Position numbers and translations under genes: made by a program
Part shown: piece after piece, positions 11,801 through 23,800 of the stretch
Position numbering within the stretch: the stretch's first letter is position 1
Layout of the letters: each line of letters begins with the position of its first letter
NCBI GenBank assembly: GCA_936432065.2
Contig: OW386290.2
Location: 53,276,843 to 53,340,842, forward strand
Reading direction: 5' to 3'
Length of the DNA: 64,000 nt
Source of the DNA: Rutpela maculata
Taxonomy: Eukaryota; Arthropoda; Insecta; Coleoptera; Cerambycidae
The notes under the pieces: model-generated
Database searches by the model: none
Seen by the model: the letters and a program-made list of their open reading frames with translations, nothing else
Told to the model about the DNA's origin: nothing

Positions 11801-14800
11801 CGAAGTGCTGGTACGATGGGCTGTCCAGGGAATTAGTAACAAACGTCCCCAGATGCACATTTCGAAAGCACCAATACTTCGTCTGTCTGCCTCTCTAATG
11901 GTCCATGTCTAAGGTGAAGAAAACTAGAGCGTTAGCAGGTCTAATCCATGTGTGTTTCGTGATATTTCTGTCTCACCAAATTTTGTTCAATCAGGGTGTA
12001 TACTAAATCATATTTTCGAAATTCCAGAAGATTTTTCTGTTCCTTGTCAAAGAATAAACATAACTTTATATTATTAATAGAAAATTTTTATTAAAACGAT
12101 TAGTACATCATTAACTATAAGTTTTAACTTAGGAATGATGTCATATGAATTAGATTTAGTTTATTTTTGACAGTTTAATATTAAATCCATCACAGTCCAA
12201 AGTTTCTATATTATGCTAATTTATAGCGGGTCATTCCTTTTCAGGAGGTGGTACCTAAAAAAACAAAAACAAATTGGAGCTGAAAAAGGATCAAATTTTG
12301 AGAAGAAAAGGCTCTATGCAACTTTTCATATAAAATCTCGGAAGCGAAGGTTGAAGCCTTTATTGACACCAAGCGGTGCAACTGATATTGTTCTTGTGGC
12401 TCAAATAATCGACAGGCAGTCGCGATGCAGCACAAATTGTCAAGCAGGTGTCTAACTATTCTCCAGAAAGGGCCACACAAATAAAGAAAAGCGTACAGAT
12501 CCCCAAAATTAATCTTCCAATTAAAATGACACTTGACGAAGCCTTAGCCTTCTTTCTTTGACAAAAAATTTACTAAGGATCAGTACATTTCGATACGTAA
12601 GATAAACAAAGCACACAATGACGACATATATCCCCATTACCACATTCTTCTGGAAGCAAAAAAGCTTTGTTACCCTAACAATATTGACATTGCTGAAGTT
12701 TCTGCGGAGATTAAACTTCAGTCATTGATTGATCACACCATCCAACGGTTCAATTTAATACAATACGAGGTGGTGAAACAAATCAATGTGTGTAGACACG
12801 CTTCCGATCTTAAATATGATTTTTAAATGGGATTGTAGGGGCGCTTGGGAACAAGCCAATATAAACAAATGTTTTCAGCAGAAACGCAAACCGAAAATGT
12901 TACTAGCACGAGTCAGCAAAATAAATGATTTTTTTTGGCAAAATGCACGTCCCTCGTCTACCGATAAGAGTACTTTTAAAGAAAGATTTGGCAGAGTTAA
13001 CTAAACAAGAAATAGAAAGAGTAATATTGCAAATATCTGAACTATATTCAACTATTGTGCAAGTGGAAGGGATGCAATAGTTACGAAACAATATTTTTTT
13101 CTTACTACGATTGATGGAAAAATTAGTAGTGTTTTATCCAGTCAATAAACACCGAATTGTCACGTGTGTGGGGTGACCCTGAAACAAATGAATAATTTAA
13201 GTTTCATTCGTGTCAACGTACTTGATGAAACAGCGTTAACCTTAGGATTATCAAGCCTGCGTGCTTGATTCAGTATTGAATGTTCGTCTCGTAGTCCTGC
13301 TGCCAGTGATCTTCTGTCTCAGTATGGCTACTTTCGCTAGATTGACGTCAGTCCAGAGTCGAAATCTGGATGAGTGAGAGAGGCTTACAGCTGGAACCTC
13401 AGAAAACAAAAGCGGTGTTACTACTAGGCAGAAGAACCGCAAGAAAGATAACTGTTAAACCTGACAACCTGGAGATTACATCAAAAAGATGCCTAAAATA
13501 CAAATAGTACATAATATAAATATGGACATACACATAAGAAGGGTGGCTGAGAAGGCAACTAGAGCAGCCACGCCACTAAGCCGCCTAATGCCGAATATCG
13601 GTGGACCGAAGGCAGGAAAGAATAAGATTCTCAGCAGTGTTGTAAACTCCATCATCTCGTATGGGGCGTCTACATAGAAAGACCGAATGTGTAGAGCAAT
13701 TGATAAAAATTTACTAGAAAGAGTACAAAGGAAAGTGGCAATTAGAATAGCAAGTGCCTACAGAACTGTGGCAAGGGTGGTCCTCATACACTTATTGGCA
13801 GAAGAACGTACCTACAAAAATGAGGGGAATAGGAGAATACAGAAGATAAGGAAAAGAGAGATTATGATGACAAAATGGCAAGACGACTGGACCCAAGAAA
13901 CTGATACATCCCAATGGACCAAGAAGGTTATGTCAGATGTAACTGCCTGGGTAACGCACAAGCGCGGTGAGGTGGGGTATTACCTCATGCAATTTTTATC
14001 CGGACACGGCTCTTTTAAATCATACTGAACGAGACACACCAGAGCACATGAAACTAGAATGTAACAGATATAATGAAATAAGGGACGGCGAACAAACGGG
14101 GACAGCTGGAAACATTGTCAGGCATATGCTAGAAAGTAAAATTAAATGGAAAGTTGTAGAGAAGATGATTGCCGACATACTAAGAGGTAGGGAGAGGAAG
14201 AAGAAATAAGAGAAAGAAGAGAAAAAGGAGAATTACCTGGAATGGAAAGGCTAAGGCGGAGTGAAGCAATACTGAAAAGTGGTCCAGCTGCTCACCTAAG
14301 GGCATGAGCAGGTGTTTTAGTCAGTTTGAGTCTGACACATACAACCAGGCGTACGGATGTCCGTGAGGATTTCCCCTCCTCTCGAAAAAAAAAAAAAAAA
14401 CTATTGATGCCAAGTTTCAGTAGTCTGATCCCTCTCAGTTATTATAATTGTGGCGACGTCCTTATTTTACCACGTTTTGGATTAATATATGCATGTAATC
14501 ACCCTTAGGCCTGGTACTTTCATCTCACGTTAATTCTATTCTATAAATGGATTCCATGGAAACAATTATTGACACAATTCCGCGTCACTCTGTTATATTC
14601 TTCCGATTTAAAAGCAGCGTGAATAATATTCTGAGCCTTCGGATTTGTCTTGTTTGCACTTCAGTTATAGTTTATTTAAGACTGTTTCACATTTCTACGT
14701 TTTGTGTTTTCGTTGCAGCGTGATATATCCCTTTAGAGAATTACACAAGACATTTGGATCTTCGTTATATACTGGATCGACTTCACGTATCTATTCCTTG

Positions 14801-17800
14801 AATTTATTTTGGAGGGCTGGAGCGTCAGTTATGATAGGCAGACATTTTTGTATTTATCTTCGGCACGTTTTCCAGTTACTTAGTACCAGGTAAAGTTTTG
14901 CAAAACTTGATTAAGATCTCCACTGATCTCCTATCATATCATCAATGTGAATGACGTTTAGTGCTCTTGTCACACATGGACTTTCTCACTTTTTAAAAAT
15001 AATATCCATTTTTTGTTGTATGATTCTAAAGTAGATGTTATTCTGATTTCAATGACATATCACACTCTTTTCCGTTCATTTTCCGCCAGAAAGAGTTGTC
15101 CGAGCCCCGCGATGGTAGGTAACGCCCGATTATTATCTAAATTACCGAATTTTCTCCAACATTTGAGGGGGAAGTTCCAGCTGCTTCCAGTAGCTGGCCA
15201 TATCTTTTAGTTTAAAATTAGAAGAACCCAAAACCAGAAGAACCCTTAAATATAATAAAAGATGTGGTTACATACCCCTTATACTTACTTTATCTCTTAC
15301 CTTCAGTTCTGTTTGGAAAAACGGAAGGTGTTCTCCTTCTTTGGTAACTTTGTGCTTTATCAACTGCGCCCTGACGTGGGCCTCTATGATATGGCTTTTT
15401 CTCATATCTCCTACTCTAAACATCAAGCACGGTACTCCGTCTCGATGATTTATCACGGCATTCCTTGAAAAGAGCAGAGTTTGGGTTCTCTTCTTCGGCC
15501 TTGATAGCTTGGCGAAAACAACTCCTACCATGAAGGCCTGAATCATAACCCCAGTGATGCTCTGAATGCACATGATGAAAATTGCTTCCGGACACTCCTC
15601 GGTAGTGGCTCTGCCACCATACCCCGTCGTGTGCTGGGTTTCCACACTGAAGAGGAAACATGAGGTAAAGCCATAAATGTTTGTGATACAAGGGGTCCAG
15701 GGTTCAGTTCCATTCTGAAAATAAAATGTGCATATTAATTTACGGAGGAACTGTATCAACTCTGTTGCTTTTCAACATTCTGCGAGGTCAGAAATATATA
15801 ATAAATATAAAATACATTTAAGCATGCACATCTATTAATGATTATCAAATTAATCAAAATAAATACATAATTCTAAGTTAAAGCATTTGTATAATAAAAT
15901 TTTTTTTAATTCGATAAGATTGATAAGATTATGTGTTCCTTTAGTCCATATTTTATCGACGCCACTGACAAATTATGATATTGGTTTTATAGATTATTAA
16001 CAATATATGCTGCTATGAAGGAGAGGGATGATCGAAATGATGAATTTTTATGAGAAGGAATAGAAATACAAATTCTATTTTCAACACGTCTCAGATGTTT
16101 GTTATGAATTTCAATTTGTCTTTGTACTTTATTTATATTCCAGTCAAATAGGGAAAATTAGAGGAAAAAACTGATACAGTTTTGAAACTTGGCAAAGATG
16201 TTCATTGAGATTTACTATTAAACATACTAAAAGTCCTGAATTCAATCTGTTGTGCCCGAACCGCCAGCTAGAAAAGATGGCGCTCTGATTTAGTTTTTTG
16301 CTTATATCTCTCTAACCAATAGCGATGTGATTAAATTAGTGTTATCGATCAGTAAATAAATAGGTTATGAAACACTTCATGAAAGAAATACACGTGAAGA
16401 GTGTTGTAATCTTTGATAAGACTGTAGATTTAGGTACCATACTTGCAATTTTAATGATCTCCCGATGATACCATCTTGACTGTCGAAACGTTGGTCAGTA
16501 TACTATGCAGTATCTTTGTGGTAATAGAGTCGTATCAAAGGTGTTACAACACTCTTCACGTTTTTTTTTCATAAAATGTTTAATAACTTCTTTATTTACT
16601 GATCTATTTGTTTTTAAAAACGCTGGGTTTCTTCCTCTGGCTAACACTAATTTGTTCTCAAAATTTCAATCAAACCGGACTTTTCTATCTTAAGTTAATT
16701 AGCTTAAAAGAGATGAGACGAACATAGGGACAGACGAACAGATAGACAGAAAGACGGACCGACCCATGGCGGACATTTTGAAAGTTGTTACGAATTCTAT
16801 AACTAACACAGTGATATTATAATTTTTTTCTCTACGTGCGGTATTTACAATTTTTGAAATGTGTCGATGAAATGCAATATACTCTCGTATTTCCAAAGAG
16901 TATAATAGATACGAAAAAAATGCATATAACATTTTTTGTAGAGAATTTTATAAGCTTCATTTTTTATATTTCGATATCGCTAATGGTTGGAGAGATATAA
17001 GTAAAAAACTTAATCAGAGCGCCATCTTTTCAAGATGGTGGCTCTAACGCAACAGATTGAGGTCAGGACTTTTAGTATGTTTAATAGTAAACCTTAATGA
17101 ACATCTTTGCCAAGTTTCAAAACTTTATCAGTTTTTTTCGTTAAACCTCGAAATTTGTTCTAATTTGACTGGAATATTAACAAATAATTGAGTTTTTATT
17201 TTGAAAACATTTGCAATCAATTCTACAATGTGTGCGAATCTCCTTTCACACATATTTTATAGACTGAAAACACGTAAATGTGGAGTAATAACATCATGTT
17301 AGAAACTAGTTGTAAAATATCATACGCCAGTGGTTTTCAATTCATTCTAAACAGTATTTGTTCACCAAGGTTTCGCAGTTTGTTGATGTAAGGACCCCAT
17401 TATTTACTTAAATATTTGGTTCTACAAGATAGAGTAACTGCCGAGAAGAACAAATATTTTGACTTTTGTTAGCGTAAGTACAAGAGTGTTTTGAATTGTC
17501 TATTCGTATATAAGACATATCATTATTGACGTAAAATTCTGCCGTTTGAGATTCCGAAGAAGAAAAATTGTATATTAGCGTGCCCAGATTACGGCAACAA
17601 TTTACAGAAAGTAGGTAATTTCATAATAAATAAAAAAGTGTGTAAGTTGTGATTTGTTTAATTAGATAAAAAATAATAAATCAAGAATAAGCTTGTAAAT
17701 TATTAATGAATGTTTCTATACTCTACTGGTGAGAACTAACGAGTTCTAAAAAACTTGTACAACTTTTCAACAGTTGAAGTAGTATGTAAGGTTCAATAAT

Positions 17801-20800
17801 TGTCGTGAATGACTGAATTTAAATAAATGATTTAATTTTTTTCAGTATATTTTTTTGCTTTAAAATGCTAGGAAACATATCATGTGATTCAGTATTAGCT
17901 GGAAGAGTAGTTGCTTTGATTGATTCTCCAGTGATGAGCGTTTTAAAGTATTTACCGATCAAGTATATTAGCGTGCCCAGATTAAGGCAACAATTTACAG
18001 AAAGTAGATAATTTCATAATAAATAAAAAAGTTGTAAGTGTAGTTGTTGTGTTTGTAAGTTGTGATTTGCTTAATACTCAAATAATATTCGCTAGTACAT
18101 GTATAGTTTTGAATATAGCGAAAATCTCAGGATACCTGCAGATATATTTAAAAAAGTTGTCCAAGGATAGATCCCTGCGGGACGCTAGATACTGTCGTGA
18201 GCAAAAAAAAAATAGGACAACTATTTTTTTTCTAGTGTAAATCTGTCTCTATTTGCAAACTTGAAATATATTCTGACAAATAAATGGAAATGTCAGAAAC
18301 ATTAAACTTGGTAGACACAACTAAATTTGAGCGAAAATACGTTATAAAACCTGTCCCATTTTTTCTTGCGCACGACATGACAGTACGAATGATCTATTTT
18401 ATTATTAAGTATCGCGTTTGGTGGATTAACACTAGTGAATTGTTGTATGTCGTTGAGCTAATTTTGAAACCAGCAGAAAATATTCCCAGATATGTCATAA
18501 TAAATTAATTTTGCAATTAAGAAGTGTACATCTAAAGACTCAAAAAGCATTATACTACGGGAGCCCACCCTAAGTGTCCGCGCACCCCCTCCCCCCCCGA
18601 TCTTTCAGGACAAAGTTTTTCATAAAGATTAAAGCATAAGGAACAATTTAAGACATGTCCTAAAAAAAAATTGGCTGCACTTTCAAAATGGCGTCCGTTA
18701 AAAAAAAATTGCAAATATTGTTTTTGTCATTTAACACAAAAACTAAAAAAGATGGAGAAAAACTTTCTGTACAAAAAATAAAGTGCATACAATTTTCTAC
18801 AATTTTGTTCCTATACAATATTTCCATTAGAGTTACCATTTTCCAGATAAATTATTCAGATCTTAAGATAAAATATAAGATTCAATATAAAACGTAACAC
18901 TACGGAGGCCCACCCTAACTGTCCGTGCACCCCCCCGATCCTTGGGGACAATGTTTTTCATAAAGATTAAAGCCTAAGGAACAATTTAAGACATATCCTA
19001 AAAAAAAAGCTGGCTGTACTTTCAAAATGGCGTCCGTTAAAAAAAATGCAAATATTGTTTTTGTCATTTAACACAAAAACTAAAAAAGATGGAGAAAAAC
19101 TTTCTGCACAAAAAACAAAGTGCATAAAGTTTTCTACAATTTTGTTCCTATACAATATTTGGATAGGAGTTACCGTTTTCCAGATACCACTATTACCGTT
19201 TTCGAGATAAATATCTGCAAATTATAATATTATTATTATTATTAATTTTTTTCAGTTTATTTTATTTAATTTTTATGTTAATAATATAAAGTTATATTTT
19301 ACGCCTTACAATAATTGTCACAGTTATTTCTTTTAAGTGATTTACCGATATATGAATTTCCATGTTTTCTTAATTTTGGACTCATTTATCTGGAAAATGG
19401 TAACTCCTATCACAATATTGTATAGGTACAAAAAGTTGTAAGTGTAGTTGTTGTGTTTGTAAGTTGTGATTTGCTTAATACTCAAATAATATTCTCTAGT
19501 ACATGTATAGTTTTGAATATAGCGAAAATCTCAGGATACCTGCAGATATATTTAAAAAAGTTGTCCAATGATAGATCCCTGCGGGACGCTAGATACTGTC
19601 GTGAGCAAAAAAAAAATAGGACAACTATTTTTTTTCTAATGTAAATCTGTCTCTATTTGCAAACTTGAAATATATTCTGACAAATAAATGGAAATGTCAG
19701 AAACATTAAACTTGGTAGACACAACTAAATTTGAGCGAAAATACGTTATAAAACCTGTCCCATTTTTTCTTGCGCACGACATGACAGTACGAATGATCTA
19801 TTTTATTATTAAGTATCGCGTTTGGTGGATTAACACTAGTGAATTGTTGTATGTCGTTGAGCTAATTTTGAAACCAGCAGAAAATATTCCCAGATATGTC
19901 ATAATAAATTAATTTTGCAATTAAGAAGTGTACATCTAAAGACTCAAAAAGCATTATACTACGGGAGCCCACCCTAAGTGTCCGCGCACCCCCCCCCCCC
20001 CCCTCCGATCTTTCAGGACAAAGTTTTTCATAAAGATTAAAGCATAAGGAACAATTTAAGACATGTCCTAATTTCAAAATGGCGTCCGTTAAAAAAAATT
20101 GCAAATATTGTTTTTGCCATTTAACACAAAAACTAAAAAAGATGGAGAAAAACTTTCTGTACAAAAAATAAAGTGCATACAATTTTCTACAATTTTGTTC
20201 CTATACAATATTTCCATTAGAGTTACCATTTTCCAGATAAATTATTCAGATCTTAAGATAAAATATAAGATTCAATATAAAACGTAACACTACGGAGGCC
20301 CACCCTAACTGTCCGTGCACCCCCCCGATCCTTGGGGACAATGTTTTTCATAAAGATTAAAGCCTAAGGAACAATTTAAGTCATATCCTAAAAAAAAAGC
20401 TGGCTGTACTTTCAAAATGGCGTCCGTTAAAAAAAAATGCAAATATTGTTTTTGTCATTTAACACAAAAACTAAAAAAGATGGAGAATAACTTTCTGCAC
20501 AAAAAACAAAGTGCATAAAATTTTATACAATTTTGTTCCTATACAATATTTGGATAGGAGTTACCGTTTTCCAGATACCACTATTACCGTTTTCGAGATA
20601 AATATCTGCAAATTATAATATTATTATTATTATTAATTTTTTTCAGTTTATTTTATTTAATTTTTATGTTAATAATATAAAGTTATATTATACGCCTTAC
20701 AATAATTGTCACAGTTATTTCTTTTAAGTGATTTACCGATATATGAATTTCCATGTTTTCTTAATTTTGGACTCATTTATCTGGAAAATGGTAACTCCTA

Positions 20801-23800
20801 TCACAATATTGTATAGGTACAAAATTGTAGAAAATTTTATGCACGTTATTTTTTGTGAAGAAAGTTTTTGTCCATCTTTTTTAGTTTTTGTGTTAAATGA
20901 CAAAAACAACATTAGCAACAGTTTTTTTTTAACATATGGCCGCCATTTTGAAAGTACAGCCAGTTTTTTTAGAATATGTCTTAAATTGTTCCTTAGGCTT
21001 CAATCTTTATGAAAAATATTGTCCCCAAGGATCGGGCGGGGGGTGCACGTACAGCTAGGGAGGGCTCCCCGACTATTAGTTAGAACACGTAATGTCAAAG
21101 AGGTGACTTTCGTCTTGTCGATGGCTCGCAAAATTTCATCACTTACATTACTTACTAGTGTAGAAGTACTGAAGTCTTTGAAAATCCGGATTGATTAGAA
21201 GGAATTATTGAGTTTTGAAAGATATCCAGAAAGTTGTTTAGTTATAATAAATGTCAGTGGAGCCAGTATACACTGTAAATCAAGTTGTCATATTTTCGCC
21301 GATATCATCCATCAGGGCCTATTGTGTGAGATCTTTGTTTATTTATGATATCTATAATTTTTATACCGATTTTTCTGTCGGGAATAAAAAGTTATTAGCA
21401 ATTTTATCAGCAATTAACACAATCTTTACGGTTCTTCTTAAATATCTTGAAAAGTAAGTAAATTCTACGTTTCTTATAGGGTGTAAAATGATCTACAAAA
21501 ATTGTGTTAACGACTACTCTCGCGAGGTAAGCCGTGGTCAGGAAAATCATTTCTAAGGCCTTAGTAGTTAGTGCTCGCACATTATTATGGCGTAAGTCAT
21601 GCAAACGAGCATTCACTAATAAATGGATACAAAATAAATCTCTGGTTAGTGGAACAATTTTTCAAGACGGAGATATGTCAAAGGGTTCATTAAAGAACGA
21701 TCAACCAAATTCACGGAAGATCTCTATACCAAAATAGATAGGTTAATATGGTAGTGGTGGTTCTTTTAACCGGATACTGTTGGTTTATTGGACATGAGCC
21801 TAATGAGTTGAGCGGATGATACAAAATACAAATTCTGCCAAAAAGGAAGAGGAAACTCTAGTCCATGTGTTATATCACTAGACTATGATTTCCAACTATT
21901 TAGAGAGAAAAACCAAAGGCTGATAGCTGATAGCAAATCTGTGGAGTTTGATACAAAGCACAAAGCTGGAAAGGGAGCTCTAAGGAAAACTAGAGCAGGA
22001 GCGCTAAAATAGATCCACAAGAGATCATGATAGACGACTATACAATTAGGAAAAGTTAGAACCAGTATTGTTCTGCAACACTAATGATTATGACAAATAT
22101 TTGAAAGATCTCAACTGCGATTCAATTGATTGCTGGACAGCCCGCGTCCTGCATTACATATTCTTGTATGTTGTTGTATTCCTAATTGTGTCTTATATTC
22201 AGTATACCAACTTTAGTTATTAGTAATGTTGGTGAGATTGTTCTAACATCAAACATACCTTATATTCTAAAGACTTTTATAGATGCTTCACTATCCCTAC
22301 TATTTTACTAAATGACGTACAAAATTGGCTGTACTTGAATATTATTATCCATCTGCCACCCCGGTTGGTTAATGATATATATTCTGTCTCGGTAAACAAA
22401 CTTAAAAAAACTGTAATATGAAATTAAGCTTTGGTAAACACATTGTACGTCAGGAAATTAAATATGAACAGGATTGAAAATAGTTTTTTGATGTTTACTT
22501 TTAAAAAATGTATAAAGAATTTTGGCACATTTTCTTTACACTCAGACTGATAATTTAGACAACCTTGACTTAATGATGCCCAAAACCAACAATACACAAT
22601 CATAACCCATCTCTAAAAAAACAGCGGTGTGTAATTAACGAGATCCCTATTATTTGTAACGTTAAATAAATTTGCGTATTAAAAATATAGTAAATTATCT
22701 TGAATATATTTCAACTGCAAAATTCCCATCAATGAGGATTTTATTTATAGGTCTATGATATGTATACTGAATACCTGCCTGCCATAGTTTTGTATCATTA
22801 GTTAATTTTAATGTTATGGCAAGCTAATAAACTCTCGACATAAAAAACATTCCAACATCCAATTTTAAAGTAAGTACATTCAAATTTATTTCAGTTCATT
22901 TAATATATTTTAGTGACTGATCTCAATGTAAACGGGGAAATTAACAAATTAATAAAAATTATTTCGGTTAGTTCTTAAACTTCATAAATAATTTTATTAT
23001 TTTCTCTTTTAAATGCGCTTCTTTGTTTATGCCTAATTTATGATAATCACGCAACTGCCATCCTGTCATGTATCAGTCAGATCTTGGTGACATGCCATTG
23101 ACATTAAAGAATGATGTGTGAACGTATTACTGATTGATAATGAATATTTAAGCGTTGTTGCTATAACGTTTCTATTATCTAATAAAAAAAATCTAAAAAC
23201 AGTATGTCACGATAAGTGAGGCAGATTCGAATCTCTAGATATGCTATTTGCGAAGAGATGTTAAATTTCTACTAAAAACTAATCGAGATATACTGCTTGT
23301 AGTTTTCTATTTGGCGCCATGCATTTATTTGAGTGAGTACTGATGGAATACGTGAAATACTCAATCTGTATGATAAAAACTTTTAGTATAGACTGTATTT
23401 GCTGCCAAGTATTATTAAAAATGATTCATATTTTCTTGGCTTGACTTGATTCATCAACGCAACGTCAAGATTTAAAAAAGAAAATTGCGATAAGCATGCT
23501 ATTTGAGTTAGGATTACAGATGATACCACATAAAAAAACTTGCCCCGTACTCCACTTCATGGTGATGTGGAAATGAATATTTCAGTTCAACAAAACTAGT
23601 TGATAAAAACTGATTAGAACTGATTAGAGGTTATTAGAAAAGTGGTTGAGCAGAAACTATTCACATTTAAAAAAAATGTATAGAATATAAAGAAGAGATA
23701 ATTTGTGTCAAACGTTACTCCTCTATAAATTTCATAACAAATTTTGCCACAGGTTGCATTAGAAACGAGATATTTTGAAAACAGCGTTTTTTACCGCTAT

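Larger units (their letters stand above)
16135..17177. mobile_element. DNA transposon with about 200-bp terminal inverted repeats
   Basis: Tips ATATTCCAGTCAAAT (16135) and ATTTGACTGGAATAT (ending 17177) are inverted. Matching continues for about 200 bp through TTTGAAACTTGGCAAAGATG and AGATGGCGCTCTGATT on each side. The interior has no transposase; it holds a nested hairpin (16385-16565) and a copy of a repeat also found at 40.3 kb. Confidence 0.82.
18027..20824. repeat. 1,404-bp recent tandem duplication (units 18027-19430 and 19431-20824)
   Basis: Offset is 1,404 bp. The units differ only by a few substitutions, poly-C length and an 18-bp loss near 20068. The junction at 19430 has AAAA microhomology between the sequence following 18026 and that following 20820. 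The unit carries part of a LINE plus foldback-transposon arms. Two identical 74-codon frames inside it (18284 and 19688) are by-products. Confidence 0.93.

Noticed and set aside
18284..19912. Two identical 74-codon plus-strand frames (MEMSETLNLV...) as a duplicated small gene
   Set aside because: They lie antisense to a LINE reverse-transcriptase remnant, and their identity is explained by the 1.4-kb tandem duplication.
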